Of a stretch of DNA of 37,500 nt, positions 1-11,040 are shown piece after piece. The notes below the pieces were generated by a model. It made no database searches. It had not been told where the DNA came from and saw only the letters and a list, made by a program, of their open reading frames with translations. A program made the translations under genes and the position numbers. Positions within the stretch are counted from its first letter, which is position 1. Each line of letters starts with the position of its first letter. Source of the stretch: Glandiceps talaboti (lineage: Eukaryota > Hemichordata > Enteropneusta > Spengelidae); the NCBI RefSeq assembly GCF_964340395.1, contig NC_135556.1, positions 5,297,501-5,335,000 on the forward strand. The letters run 5' to 3'.

Positions 1-10
1 ATACATGTAA

Positions 11-16
11 TTTATT
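11..16 (-). terminator. Polyadenylation signal of homeobox gene A
   Basis: AATAAA on the minus strand, about 130 nt past the stop codon. The same hexamer is conserved in unit B at 12543-12548. Confidence 0.55.
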
Positions 17-145
17 CTTGGGAAAATAAGTGAAATATGTACAATTGATAAAATTACAACTTTTAAATGTATTGTTCAGACGTTTTCTGGACTGAATTAC
101 TGAACGCAAAGTTCAAATGTGACCTCTGATTCGTGAGATTGACGG

Positions 146-259
146 TTAATTCTTCCGACTGGTTCGAAGGGCATCTGCGTTGTTGATACAGGGATCACAG
201 GGGAAATGGAGACGTTTTCTGACGCGTCGTAACTGTTCACGACGATTTGAAAACCAGTT
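146..259 (-). CDS. Homeobox gene A, exon 3 (recognition helix and C-terminus)
   Basis: The acceptor has a pyrimidine tract and ends CCCACAG just right of 259. In phase 0 the exon encodes 37 residues starting NWFSNRREQLRRVRKRL, which is homeodomain helix 3 from position 47, then a short tail and TAA at 148-146. All 114 bases are identical to the matching exon of gene B, while sequence just past the stop differs. Confidence 0.87.
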   Translation of the reverse strand, partial: NWFSNRREQLRRVRKRLHFPCDPCINNADALRTSRKN

Positions 260-1207
260 CTGTGGGTAAGAGGAAAAATAGACATAGTTAGTGTGGCAGA
301 GGTGGTAGAACGACACATGTTTGTAGTTAAAATGATCTTGAAAATTAACATCAATAATGATGATGGCGGTGATCAGGAAGGGACCACAGACTCAAATCAT
401 AACACGTTGTTGGCAATGTTGTATACTTACATTTACGAAGTCAAAGGTCAACCCAGTCACTTTCGCCAATCTTCGTCTGACGTCACTGCATGGATACCGT
501 TGTGTTCTGAATGTGGTTTCTAAGACCTCTTCTTGCTCATGACGAATGGCAGGTAAACATCTATGGGTGATGTATGATCTGATAGTCAACACTGAGGGCG
601 CATGGTTGATACGAATCCAGTCAGCTACAGAAAGTTCCTCATCTTCGTGGATAATCATTGGTGGAGACAGTGTGGGGATATCATCACTTTGGTTGGACGG
701 TGTATAAAATAACTGGTTATCAGTATCTGTAAAATAAACGTTAAACACATTGTTAGTATGTTCACTCAATTCTGTACCAACTCGAGATCTTATTCTAGAA
801 AAACAAAGATACAACATTTCCCTGGGTAACAACACGAACGATAAATTGCCATTCTATACACCTGAGTTGATGTATAGTTTAACATTTCACGAGCGTTAAC
901 GTACTCTGAACGTAACATTGGAACCTATCGTGCGTCTATACAATTCTACCTTCAAGTGGTAAATACTTGATATAAATAATGAGTGATGTGAGGAGCAATG
1001 TCTCTGGACGTAATTACCTGAAAACCCAAGTTCATCCAAGATTTCACCAAGTTCTGATCTGGACACATGTTCTGATGACGTTATGTTGCTAGGAGACGAG
1101 AAGGGAGGCAGATCAGTGGTAGCAAAGATGACTTGCATGTCAACGTCATCGACAGACGTGGCATCATGGTGAACTTGAACGTGGGAATACTGAGGTACAG
1201 CATACAT
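146..1207 (-). CDS. Homeobox gene A: divergent paired-like homeodomain protein, 199 aa, 3 exons
   Basis: Predicted sequence-specific DNA-binding transcription factor acting in the nucleus. Coding exons on the minus strand are 1207-1018, 726-431 and 259-146, joined by GT/AG introns of 291 and 171 bp. The phases fit exactly: exon 1 ends with one base (G), exon 2 starts with two (AT), and exons 2/3 join at phase 0. Together they give 600 nt including the TAA stop. The ATG at 1207 has A at -3. Residues 117-176 align to a 60-residue homeodomain with L16, F20, Y25, P26, A35, L40, V45, W48, F49, S50, N51 and R53 all in place; helix 3 reads WFSNRREQLRR. The intron between homeodomain positions 46 and 47 is a classic site in PRD-class genes, and S50 is a Pax-type residue. 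The N-terminal 116 residues are acidic and unrecognised. There is no paired box. The family name is not assignable by eye; the homeodomain call is strong. Confidence 0.88.
431..726 (-). CDS. Homeobox gene A, exon 2 (homeodomain positions 1-46)
   Basis: The acceptor is TTTATTTTACAG just right of 726; the donor GTAAGT reads from 430. The exon encodes residues 65-162, covering an acidic linker and homeodomain helices 1 and 2 (LETTF, then RYPCSDVRRRLAKVTGL). The exon is 296 bp, two bases plus 98 codons. Confidence 0.87.
1018..1207 (-). CDS. Homeobox gene A, exon 1
   Basis: Runs from ATG at 1207 to a GTAATTAC donor at 1017. It encodes 63 residues plus the first base of Asp64. There is no recognised domain; the segment is rich in Asp, Ser and Val. 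Two amino acids differ from gene B (D15G, H47P). Confidence 0.82.
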
Positions 1208-1301
1208 GGTTGATTTTGGACGATTGATAGATTTTGAACTTAGAAGTGGCAAGTTTGGTATCTCTTGGTAGAATGATGACCGTCCAAGATAACGTGTGGT
1301 A

Positions 1302-1308
1302 CTTTATA
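1302..1308 (-). promoter_or_regulatory. TATA box of homeobox gene A
   Basis: TATAAAG on the minus strand, about 95 nt upstream of the ATG, predicting a short 5' UTR of roughly 70 nt. The element is conserved at the same place in unit B and lost in the decayed middle unit. Confidence 0.6.
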
Positions 1309-1363
1309 GTCATGGAAACAATAGCTTTGCATAAATTATCACTTAATAAACAAGTTATACTTC

Positions 1364-1368
1364 ATTGG
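1364..1368 (-). promoter_or_regulatory. CCAAT box of homeobox gene A
   Basis: CCAAT on the minus strand about 56 nt upstream of the TATA box, a typical spacing. It is conserved in unit B. Confidence 0.45.
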
Positions 1369-1715
1369 ATGACTGATCTCGGGCGGAATCTTCCTCAAAA
1401 GTCTGAGGTGTTAACGAGACGAAAGATGGCGGTTTCTGTGAAGTAAAGAACCTCAACTTTCGGTTTTCTTTGAGCAGTGGGTTTTCAATGGAATAAGAAG
1501 TGTGCACTTTTTGGAGGTTAAATTTGTCTTTCTAGTCAAGTTTCAACCCCCGTGCAGCTCTGGTATTTAATTTAGGCGAATTGATTGTAACGTACTGACG
1601 AAATGACCAGCAAACGTCGAGTTACGGACTGGGTAGCACTTGAGGGTAATAAACTAGCAATTTTTGTGCGTGAACAAGTTTACTAAAGCTCTTTGGCAGA
1701 GGTTTTGTTGTCATA

Positions 1716-1762
<47 letters not shown>

Positions 1763-1913
1763 TTACTCGTATGTATGTATGTATGTATGTATGTATGTAT
1801 GTATGTATGTATGTATGTATGTATGTATGTATGTATGTATGTATGTATGTATGTGTGTGTGTGTATGTATGTATGTATGTATGTGTGTGTGTATGTATGT
1901 ATGTATGTATGTA

Positions 1914-1957
<44 letters not shown>
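1716..1957. repeat. (CTGT)n then (TATG)n/(TG)n microsatellite
   Basis: A dozen CTGT units, a short break, then a long run of TATG with TG-rich interruptions. Open frames here on both strands are repeat artefacts. The LTR element is inserted at the right end of this run. Confidence 0.95.
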
Positions 1958-1960
<3 letters not shown>

Positions 1961-2520
1961 TACTACTGATCTTCGCACACAGCTGATAGACCAAGTAATA
2001 ACGCCCGAATCACTCTCATATCTCATATCCGACTCAACTTCTGTATGTACGTACCAGGATCACACTTGAACTTTAAAGGGAATTAGCTCAGACTACACAG
2101 TTTGTGTATAAATCTACACTCGAGACGAAGGCAAAACCCAGCATAGTGCCTCGTTCATTGACTTCCCGCGAAGCCAAGTCCTCTAGCCAAAATTGAAGTG
2201 CCTGTCCGTCCCCATGCAGTGTGCTTTATTGACGTCCTTAAAGTCTAAAATATACATAACGCATGGCCAATGGCCAAATGATTATTTCTGGGCGTGACCA
2301 TGCCCTAAAAGTATTCTTAAAACATTGATGAATGATCACTATGAATCCTAGATATTTATGAAATGCAGACCGTCGTCTCATGTATTCGAGTATGCTTGGA
2401 ATCCTGTGTGGTCTAAATCCGATATCCTTGAGACAGTCTATTGACCTTTCAGTCAAACTAGGACATGCGATGTTGTTAAAATATTAAGTTTACTGAAATA
2501 TAAATATGTCATCTGTGACA
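1958..2520 (-). repeat. LTR (3' LTR in element sense) of copy 1
   Basis: 563 bp, matching 4969-5532 and, inverted, the LTRs at 22022-22605 and 25195-25777. Relative to copy 2 it lacks a short block of about 20-25 bp and so carries a shorter internal open frame. Confidence 0.88.
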
Positions 2521-4968
2521 CTTTCCCCTCTTTCCAAAATTTGTAACGCCCTCGTTACAGACTAAAATATCTAAAAAATAATTTACCCTTCATAAATGAA
2601 AATTGAAAAGAAGTAATTAATGCTGTTTCGTATGAAGTGTTAGAAATGTAAAATTTATACGACCCTTGGAAACTTAGATTGCTAAAATCTCAAATTCCGA
2701 ACCAGATATACTTATTTCGTCAACATGTACTTCAATGAATAAATGACATCAAAGAGAGACATCACAGATAATTCGAAAATTGAATCGTAGAATAATTATA
2801 TCCTGAGTTGGCTATTGAATTGTGTACTTCTCAATCACATCACAAACATACGTTCGACTGGCCAGTCTTTTTCAATCATTCACACAATCATACTGATAGA
2901 TATGACCATCCATAACGTACTGTTCGGGCCCCCTCTATTTTCATTAACACTACCAGACAAGTACAGTCATCAATAGAATTCTCAGGTCTAAAGAACTTTG
3001 CTAGGAATTTTATATCTGCAGCATTTAAAAGTTGAACATAAAGAAATATAAATATAAGAATGTTTTAATGTTGACCAAGTTATACCCGATTCATCGTGTA
3101 CATAACTAAATTATAACATAAGTATTCCTATCTGAAAGGAATGTAGGTATCTGTCTCGTAAAATCAAATGATGACATTAAATATCTATGCTATGAATAAA
3201 TATTAACTCTTAAATATTTTATCACGCTAATATTGAAAATTGTCACTGACAAATGGTCAGCATGCCATATTCGTGATCATATTCCAAATTGAATCTTTAA
3301 CTGCAGACGAAATCAATATTATGAAAAAATGGTGTAGCATAAAAGTGTGTGATAAACTATTTATGTCATTGACGTCGTCTGTGTTTAGTGAAGTCAAAAT
3401 TAACCAGTCAATGTTATTCAAGTAATCTAAGTCCAGTAACTTGTGATTTCACCCTGATATCAGCTATCAAGAACACTGACCTAAATGTATTGTCTTACAG
3501 CTATCCTTAAGTTACACTAACTAATCAGCTGTTACAGTCATCAAGAGAAGTCAGTTGCGCCAACACCATCATTGTCGTGTAAGAAACCCTACGTCATTAT
3601 TTAAACATTACAGGCATCTTAGCTGTTCATCCATGTTTAAAATTTGACATCTTCAGTATGTTAACGACTTATACAGAACTATTAAGACCATTAATATTAA
3701 TCCAATAAGTCAATTTAGTTTTCATTACAAGTAACCTGATTGACCATAAGTAGGTTGGCAATTTTCTCATTGCAATTCAATATACCCTTTGAATCAATAC
3801 CACTAGAAATTATGCACGCAGCTCAAGTGATAATGGTCCTTTCTGAGGAATTTCATAAATTCTTGCGGAATTTGAAAGGAAATTTGTATAGACATTAACA
3901 CAGCTCATTTCGGTCGGATCTCTGTTTTACACCCAAATTCGAATTCAAATAGTTATCTTGTACAGCAGATTCAATAAAATACTATATCAATTTGGTTCCT
4001 TCCTTTACCATAGGAACCTTAAATCACAAAATCAGACTCAACGTGTGAGCAAAGCATTTATCTGTAGCGTTTCGGCTCACTACAACTCAGAGTCAACAAA
4101 ACTTCGAGGAGTTTCCAATACTCCATACTTCAAGAAATATCCTTATTAAAACTAAAATTTTCTCCATAGATAAATCAATAATATTCTTTCTGCTTGTACG
4201 CGACCATTGAGATGTATAACAGCATCACTGAAATGATTGTGGTAAGAAAATAGATTTCAAAAAGTGTTCATCGTCAAACTAAATCGAACATACAATTATT
4301 ATTTCTTACACGTCTCTCATGATTAGCTTTGTACACACAGTAACAAACTCGCTGATCGTGAATAGAAATGAATTGAGCAATAATAATAATGTCAATCTTG
4401 AAAAAAAATTTACTACCGTATGATTAATGAGTTCTTTGTCCATCAAAAGTCTTAAATATGTACTTCACATGCAAACTGCTGCGTTCTGTATAAGCGTCCG
4501 ATATTTTTTGTTGAAAATTAAAGTGTTCTTCATACTCGTGCTTGTAGCAATCGAATGTCAGCTGGTCGCGTTGATGGCTTCACTTCAAGTTTGTCATAGT
4601 CGTTATCGTTGTCTCATTATTCAAAATTCGACGCTTTCTGACACATTCTCTCCTTCTGCAATTTTATATTCCGTTACTGCGATGTTATCAGTTCTAGTTC
4701 GTGTAGGATTCCCACCATTTGGAACATAATCGTTAAAGTTTCCTTTCGAAAAGTCCTTGAATCTTCTCCGCATCCCTTTTTGTACAAACTTTTTCTTCTC
4801 GTGCAAGGCCAGATTTCCATCATTGTTTCTTCGTTACAGTGTTAATTTGTTTTACTCACCCAGCGGGGTTGTGCTTTTCTTCTTAAAGGTTGTCGGTAAG
4901 TCTTCGTAAGGTTCAAACTTGGTTCATTATACACACAAATGGTTGTTCAAGCCCCGGATCTCCATCAA
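2521..4968. other. LTR element copy 1 interior, non-coding
   Basis: AT-rich sequence with no recognisable retroelement domain on either strand. A 61-codon sense frame (4806-4621, minus) starting MHEKKKFVQKGMRRRF is basic and lies nearest the 5' LTR, where gag would begin. It is frameshifted in copy 2, so its coding status is doubtful. Confidence 0.7.
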
Positions 4969-5532
4969 TATTACTTTCTGTTGTTCGCACACAGCTGATA
5001 GACCAAGTAATAACGCCCGAATCACTCTCATATCTCATATCCGACTCAACTTCTGTATGTACGTACCAGGATCACACTTGAACTTTAAAGGGAATTAGCT
5101 CAGACTACACAGTTTGTGTATAAATCTACACTCGAGACGAAGGCAAAACCCAGCATAGTGCCTCGTTCATTGACTTCCCGCGAAGCCAAGTCCTCTAGCC
5201 AAAATTGAAGTGCCTGTCCGTCCCCATGCAGTGTGCTTTATTGACGTCCTTAAAGTCTAAAATATACATAACGCATGGCCAATGGCCAAATGATTATTTC
5301 TGGGCGTGACCATGCCCTAAAAGTATTCTTAAAACATTGATGAATGATCACTATGAATCCTAGATATTTATGAAATGCAGACCGTCGTCTCATGTATTCG
5401 AGTATGCTTGGAATCCTGTGTGGTCTAAATCCGATATCCTTGAGACAGTCTATTGACCTTTCAGTCAAACTAGGACATGCGATGTTGTTAAAATATTAAG
5501 TTTACTGAAATATAAATATGTCATCTGTGACA
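4969..5532 (-). repeat. LTR (5' LTR in element sense) of copy 1
   Basis: 564 bp direct copy of 1958-2520. The edge next to the interior reads differently from the 3' LTR, consistent with recombination across the short repeat that is present twice in copy 2. Confidence 0.87.
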
Positions 5533-5995
5533 TATGTATGCATGTCTCTCTGGTTGGTTGTTTGTTTTAGTAGGATATATACCATGTTATGATTTAAATT
5601 AAGATTTATGAAAATATTTTCTACTGGTCCAAGGTCCATTCGATTTTGTGGGTCTGAATTATTGTGAATGTGTATTGTATGAACGGCATCAACCATAGAA
5701 CTCTAATAACTGAGATTACGTACAGAAATATCTAAGACTAACTATGAAATATTCTGTCAATGCTATGTACGTAATGGTGATGTCTGGCATTGTTCAGTGC
5801 AATTGTTTAACCATTAATGGTTCTCCTTTCATTACAGCAACGACACTTTAATACCACTGTCTTTGTGTGTCTGTTAGTAACAATGGTGCTAATGTCTTAT
5901 AGGGTGATAAAGGGACATTTGGATAACCTGACAGTGATCGTGATGAAAATACATGCCGACATTTGACAGGACAGTAACAAGTAGTAGCCGACAAT

Positions 5996-6005
5996 TGATT
6001 GACAA
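5996..6005 (+). promoter_or_regulatory. PBX/MEIS-type site TGATTGACAA
   Basis: One mismatch from TGATTGACAG, the known composite site for PBX with MEIS/PREP. It is part of a recurring module and is conserved at 14872-14881 in unit B. Confidence 0.35.
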
Positions 6006-7804
6006 CTCAGCACATATTATGAGAAAGATTTGCCGACAGTTCATTATTTCATCGCTCACACATCCAGTTAAAGTCTACAAGCCAAGGAATCTCAGGCATC
6101 GGGGAGTAAATGTTACTATTATAACAAGAAGTTTACTAAAGTGCAAAAAGTACACACATACGACTAAGCAATTATTGGACACGAAGAAGTATTGCATATA
6201 TACCAACGGGTTAACTTACATGAGGGGGGGGGGGGGAGGGGAAGAGAAGGGATCAAACCCAGTCTGTTGCATAACATGTGACAGTCCGCCGATCCCGTTT
6301 TAAATTCTAAAAAGTGGACATCCTTCAATTTCCTTTCTCTAAATTATGTACCCCCTGTTCAAAATTTAGACCGACATGAAAAGGGACACGCGTCCCAGGA
6401 TCAATTGTGAGAACTCGATCCCACAGCTGCCACCACATTGCTAATTCTTAAAACATTGGTTGTTTCCCAGAATCACCATTGCAATGAATTTGTGTTACGG
6501 CACTGCATTAAATAATTCCTGCATTTGGATCTAGCTGACAGAGCTGGGCACACTACCGCCATTATTTGAACCCAGGTCAACATCCCCCCCCACTCCACCG
6601 TTTTATCCCCAATAGTTACCACACTGTTCCCCCTTTACTCAAAGAGACCCATTGGCATTGCTCTCCAGGCTCACATCACAACTAACGCATGTCTGTCAGC
6701 GCGTACTTGACTGGAATGTTCCGATATTACGGTAAAACGGTGGCAGTGGTGGGATGTAGCAACAGAGGGACACGACACTGGTGGCCGTGGTGCGGGGTGC
6801 CAAAATACCCTTCCCCAATGTAAAAAAAAAAATATATATGTTACATAATTCTGTTTCTACAGTGAGTCAATGCAATTCCTTTAAAAATTGAATTAGGAGA
6901 GGACCGATAACCGATTTGCGAAATGTGGCCCCTAAATATGAATTTGAAGATTTAATGATGCCTTTACTTGCATGTACTATTACTTTTATATCATATAAAC
7001 AGTTTTTGTGAAGTTAACATGATTGAATTAAATTACATTTTGATTAATATGACACATACAATTCACATGAGCACGTTATTTTAATTAAAACACATTGCAG
7101 TATCCACCAATGCAATTAAAATGCATTTAATTAAATCGATGCTTCTAATATTAAAGCCAGAGGAACAAATTGTGGATGGAACGCAGTATCTTGTAATTAA
7201 ATTATATTTAAAAAAATAAAATCGACGCTTTTTAATTAAGAAGGCACAACAGATGATCATTTTAAGTGCGTGCTTCATTAAATAGACATTTCTTTGAGAT
7301 GGGGATACTGATTAGCAAAGACGAATTCAAACGTGGCATGCATCACTGAGGTATCGGCAATACATTACAATCACCGGTCTCCGAGCTCTAACCGTTGGGG
7401 GCGCCGTTCACTTTTGAGCCAGCTTTAGTCCGGGCGCAGAAACTTTACACAACTTGAACATTGTGAGAGTAAGCGATCACTTTAACATTAAAGTGTTGTA
7501 TAATCTTCTTTCATATATACATGACAGTCCTCAAAAACATCTATTGTAAGGAATCATTGTTAAGTTTTTTGGCTGTACTGTACGTCACACTCATCATATG
7601 CAAATCCACAAAATCGCCTTCCCTTTTCCTTTTACTCAGAATAGGAATTTAAGAATGGGAATTTAACAAACATCGCATTTATAGTGAATGTGTCCTTACA
7701 ATCGTATTTATGGTTAAGATGCGCCTTTCCGACAGCTAATAAGGTGATAACTTGGACACCATCCTTGTGATCTATTCAGACAATGACAAAGATTTACCGA
7801 CAAA

Positions 7805-7814
7805 TGATTGACAG
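7805..7814 (+). promoter_or_regulatory. PBX-MEIS/PREP composite site TGATTGACAG
   Basis: Exact match to the well known decamer bound by PBX with MEIS or PREP TALE partners. It lies 7 bases before a perfect TGACGTCA. It is conserved at 16639-16648 in unit B and repeated in the decayed unit. Confidence 0.45.
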
Positions 7815-7821
7815 CTCCTAG

Positions 7822-7829
7822 TGACGTCA
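7822..7829. promoter_or_regulatory. CRE-like site TGACGTCA
   Basis: Perfect palindromic CREB/ATF consensus next to the TGATTGACAG site. In unit B the same place reads TGACGTTA, one base off. Confidence 0.35.
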
Positions 7830-8250
7830 TTTTAAATGTTGCACAGTGTCAATATAGGTATGAGAATTGGATGAGATTGTCTAAATTTAGTTAAGGTCAA
7901 TTTCAATTTTTTTTACGTCCAGCTGTTCCAGTCAACTATTTTCACACCTATATACATCAAATGCATGTCTGACAGTGTACAGTTTGGCGAATAGGAATTA
8001 AATGTAAGACTAATTACCGTTAATTCTTGGTTTGAAATGAGGGTCATGATAAGAATGAGTCGATAAACAGTTTCTTATAGGGTAAATACAAGCCACAGTA
8101 TGTAGCGTCATAAATGTCTCCAACCTCTTGGGTATATTTTACCAAGGTCGAACACTTCCGATTTGAATATAGGTGCATTACAGAGGGAGATGATTTAGGA
8201 TTCTGAACGGTGAGAACTGATATTTGTTACCGTTGGGATTTGGCCGTCAC

Positions 8251-9925
8251 GAGGAGGGTAGTAATGGTAGTAATGGTCATGGAAATATAGCAAACATGTG
8301 GAAAAAGCATTATGAGAGTCTACTTAATTCTGTCAAAAACAGTTGTGATAAAGCATTTGTTTTGTCCTCGTTTGACAGAGTTGATTTTCATGATGCAATG
8401 GTGGTTACTGCCAATGAGATTAAAGAGTGTGTAAACAAACTTGAAAAGGGAAAAGCATGTGGTAATGATGGCATCGCCTCGGAGCACCTGATTTATGCTG
8501 ACCCTATTCTTACTGTTATTTTGAGCTTGTGTTTTACTAGCTTTTTCATCCATGGTTTTTTACCAGAGATATTTATGCATGCAGTTATTTGTCCCATTGT
8601 GAAAGACAAGTCTAAGGACCTTACATCAGCGGATAATTATAGGCCTATCGCATTGGTAACGGCCATTTCGAAATTGTTGGAATTGTGTATTTTATCACGT
8701 ATTGTAACTTGAATTGAAACCAGCGATCTACAATTTGGATTTACAAGTAATTACTCTACAGATATGTGTATTTTTGTACTCAAAGAAATTATGGATTTTT
8801 ACAAGAGACATAATACACCTGTATTTTTGTGTTTCATGGACGCTACAAAGGCTTTTGATAGGATTAATCATTGGACATTATTTAGAAAATTGATTTGTAG
8901 GGACATTCCATCATTTATAGCCCGCATTTTACATTATTGGTATAGTAAACAATTATTTTTTGTACGTTGGGCTTCTGCAGTGTCAAACCCCTTCAATGTT
9001 AGTAATGGTGTGCGACAAGGTAGCATTATTTCACCTAAGCTTTTTGCTGTATATGTCGATGATCTTAGTACGAAGCTTCAGTCGGCTCGCGCTGGATGTA
9101 ACTTGGTAAACACTGTCATAAACCACTTATTCTATGCAGATGATCTAGTTTTGATCTGTCCTTCAGCGAAAGCACTACGTAAATTGATAGGTATTTGCGA
9201 GCATTATGGAAATGACCACGATATTCTCTTTCATACTACCAAAACAGAATGTATGGCTATTTTCCCGAAGTCTTGGAAACCGGGTAGAATTCCCCGCGTA
9301 TTGCTATATGGCAAACCTCTGCAGTTTGTGAGTACTAAAAAGTACCTAGGTTATATTGTGTCTTCATCAGGGGAGGACAACGCAGATATACAAAGGCAGC
9401 TTCGTTGTGTAGATGCTCGAGCCAATTTGATCGTACGTAACTTCCGTCATTGCTCTCAAAATGTGAAATGTACCCTTTTTAAAAGTTTCCTGTATAGTAT
9501 GTATTGTATTAACGTGTGGTGTAACTATAGCACTAAACAGATATCCACCTTGAAAGTGGCCTATCATAATGCGTTGCGTTTGATTTTTGATCTTAAACGT
9601 GATGTTAGTATCAGTCATAATTTTGTAATTAGGAATATCCTCAATTTTACTTCATTGCAACGTAAGTTGTTATTTACATTTTGTGAACGTTTAACGGACG
9701 GCAAGAATACTGTTATTTACAGTTGTGTACATTCTGATTCCTATTTCCATTCTAACTTTTGGAAACACTTTAGGTCGATTCTTTATTAGTGCTTTTTGTA
9801 GTTTTTAGACTTTAATTTATGGAAGGTTTTCACTCCAGTGTTACATTTTAGTGCTTTTTCTTTTCTTTTTATTTGTATGGGCCGCTGGCCTGAAATAAAG
9901 AATAATAATAATAATAATAAATACA
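8251..9925 (+). mobile_element. 5'-truncated non-LTR retrotransposon (LINE, jockey/CR1-like)
   Basis: The left edge is where homology to unit B stops. The endonuclease half is missing and the body is a reverse transcriptase frame with one in-frame stop. The 3' end shows GGCCGCTGGCC, then AATAAA at 9894-9899, then an (AAT)n tail, typical of CR1/jockey-type elements whose 3' end is a short repeat rather than poly-A. No target duplication could be identified because the right flank belongs to a decayed unit. Confidence 0.88.
8257..9789 (+). pseudogene. LINE reverse transcriptase, 5'-truncated with one nonsense codon
   Basis: The frame is continuous from the element start to TAA at 9787-9789 except for TGA at 8710-8712. 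It once encoded the RNA-dependent DNA polymerase that copies element RNA at the target site. Visible blocks, in order, are an N-terminal NIANMWKKHY segment, the KACGNDGI and NYRPIALV segments, motif A FMDATKAFDRI, motif B SNGVRQGSIISPKLF and the catalytic FYADDLVLI. These are the expected spacing and order for a non-LTR reverse transcriptase. The C-terminal region after LGYIVSSSG is the usual thumb and tail. The endonuclease domain is absent. The stop sits before motif A, so no active enzyme is expected. Confidence 0.9.
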
Positions 9926-9954
9926 ACAGTTGTTGAATTTCCTCCTTACCTTCC

Positions 9955-10004
<50 letters not shown>
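9904..10004. repeat. (AAT)n LINE tail and (AAC)n microsatellite
   Basis: AAT repeats at about 9901-9921 end the LINE. A separate AAC run of some 15 units occupies 9957-10004. Confidence 0.9.
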
Positions 10005-10005
<1 letters not shown>

Positions 10006-10035
10006 CATGTATTGTAAAATGGATTTTCCATTTCC

Positions 10036-10137
10036 GAGGTACAGCATAAACATGGTTGATTTTGGAATATGATAGATTTTGAACGTAGAAGTGACAAGTT
10101 TGATATATCTTGGTAGACTGCCTGATTACAGTCCAAA
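10036..10137 (-). pseudogene. Second homeobox start-region remnant
   Basis: About 100 bp matches the ATG and 5' flank of the homeobox genes (the equivalent of 1195-1290) with small indels. It indicates that the decayed unit was internally duplicated or is a fusion of two partial units. Confidence 0.6.
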
Positions 10138-10183
10138 CATATTATGTTGATAGTTAAACATGATGTTGAACATTTCTAAACTG

Positions 10184-10351
10184 AAAAACCAAGTTCATCC
10201 AAGATGTCAATAATTTCTGATCTGGACGCTTGGAGACGAAAATGGAGGCAGGTCAGTGGTGGCAAAGATGACTTTAATACATGTTGACGTCATTGACAGA
10301 CGTGGCACCATGATGACCTTGAACATGGGAGTACTGAGGTACAGCATACAT
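10184..10351 (-). pseudogene. Homeobox pseudogene, exon 1 remnant
   Basis: From ATG at 10351 the minus strand reads MYAVPQYSHVQGHHGATSV, clearly the start of the 199-aa homeobox protein. A TAA then follows after NMY, a frameshift has occurred, and the splice donor after the LGFS-equivalent codons is gone. The TATA box present in A and B is deleted here. No homeodomain exons follow, so this copy is dead. Confidence 0.8.
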
Positions 10352-10860
10352 GGTTGATTTTGGACGATTGGTAGCTTTTGAACGTAGAATTAACAAGTTT
10401 GGTATATCTTGGTAGAGTGATGACCGTCCAAAGTAAAGTTTGGTACTCATAGATTTGCATAAATTGTCACGTGCTAAAAAGTTATAACCGAACCCTCAAA
10501 GGACGTGTGAGGTGTTAACGAGACGAAAGATGACACGTACAGTTTCTGTGAAGTAAGAACTGCAACTCATCTTTTTGTCAATGAATAAATGAATGAATGA
10601 ATGAATTAGTTAGTGGTTGTACCCTTTGGAACGTTACATTGTTCACTTTCAAGTTTTCCTCCTTGTGACTTTCTAGTCTCTTTGCAAATCAAGGGGTTAT
10701 ACGTAAGATAAGACGAGCAAACTGTGGAGCCGAGTTACAGACCCTGGGAGTACTAGTGGATAATATTTTTTGAGCATTAACAAGCTAACGCTCAATACCT
10801 CCGCCCATGTGGGTTATACTTCCATTCTTCACCAGTTTGATGGCGACTATGTTTTCATCT

Positions 10861-11040
10861 GGCTGGCTGGCTGACTGGCTGGCTAGCTGTCTGTCTGTCT
10901 GTCTGTCTGTCTGTCTGACTGACTGACTGACTGACTGACTGACTGACTGACTGACTGACCGACCGACCGACCGACCGACCGACCGACCGACCGTCCGTCC
11001 GTCCGTCCGTCCGTCCGTCCGTCTGTCTGTTTGTTTGTTT
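10861..11040. repeat. Stepwise tetranucleotide repeat ladder
   Basis: Consecutive blocks of GGCT, GTCT, GACT, GACC, GTCC, GTCT and TGTT repeats, each differing from the next by one base. Long open frames on the minus strand (DRQT, SVSQ and VGRS repeats) are artefacts. Confidence 0.95.

Larger units (their letters stand above)
1958..5532 (-). mobile_element. Non-autonomous LTR retrotransposon, copy 1
   Basis: The element has direct terminal repeats at 1958-2520 and 4969-5532, identical by eye except for about 20 bases at one end. In element sense (minus strand) each LTR starts TGTCACAG and ends AGTAATA. The 4 bp target duplication TATG flanks it at 1954-1957 and 5533-5536. Reading minus, a purine tract (complement at 2521-2535) abuts the 3' LTR and a GATCCGGGGC-containing primer-binding-like segment (about 4951-4967) abuts the 5' LTR. 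The 2.45 kb interior has no gag, protease, reverse transcriptase or integrase; the longest open frames are 60-100 codons. Unit B keeps the uninterrupted microsatellite at the same place, so insertion followed the unit duplication. It resembles TRIM/LARD-type elements that rely on another element's enzymes. Confidence 0.85.
1..8250. repeat. Tandem segmental duplication unit A (interrupted by an LTR element)
   Basis: With the 3575 bp LTR insertion removed, this stretch is colinear with 12540-17082 at high identity: homeobox gene, promoter, CTGT and TATG microsatellites, then about 2.7 kb of upstream non-coding sequence. The left edge may extend beyond the window. The right edge is taken where the LINE begins. 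Confidence 0.85.
5537..8250. other. Upstream non-coding region of unit A
   Basis: No supported gene. It contains a poly-G stretch near 6225-6240 and AT-rich ATTAATTA-type tracts near 7080-7240. Two copies of a module seen again in other units lie at about 5870-6030 and 7735-7860. The region is colinear with 14404-17082. Confidence 0.7.

Noticed and set aside
97-354. 85-codon minus-strand open frame overlapping homeobox exon 3
   Set aside because: It runs in a different phase across the acceptor. The phase-0 reading gives homeodomain helix 3 and is identical in both units, whereas this frame picks up most differences after the real stop.
1664-2069. Several open frames on both strands over the TATG/CTGT repeats
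   Set aside because: These are pure microsatellite translations (YVCM, HTYI repeats) with no conserved coding signal.
4427-4729. 100-codon hydrophobic open frame in LTR element copy 1, and its match at 22862-23170
   Set aside because: It is antisense to the element, has no recognised domain, and its C-terminal end shifts between the copies.
1958-5532. Endogenous retrovirus
   Set aside because: LTRs, purine tract and primer-like site are present, but there is no gag, pol or env similarity in either copy, so a non-autonomous retrotransposon is the supported call.
8710-8712. Recoded TGA in the LINE frame
   Set aside because: No sign of a selenocysteine or readthrough context, and the element is already 5'-truncated, so a plain decay mutation is simpler.
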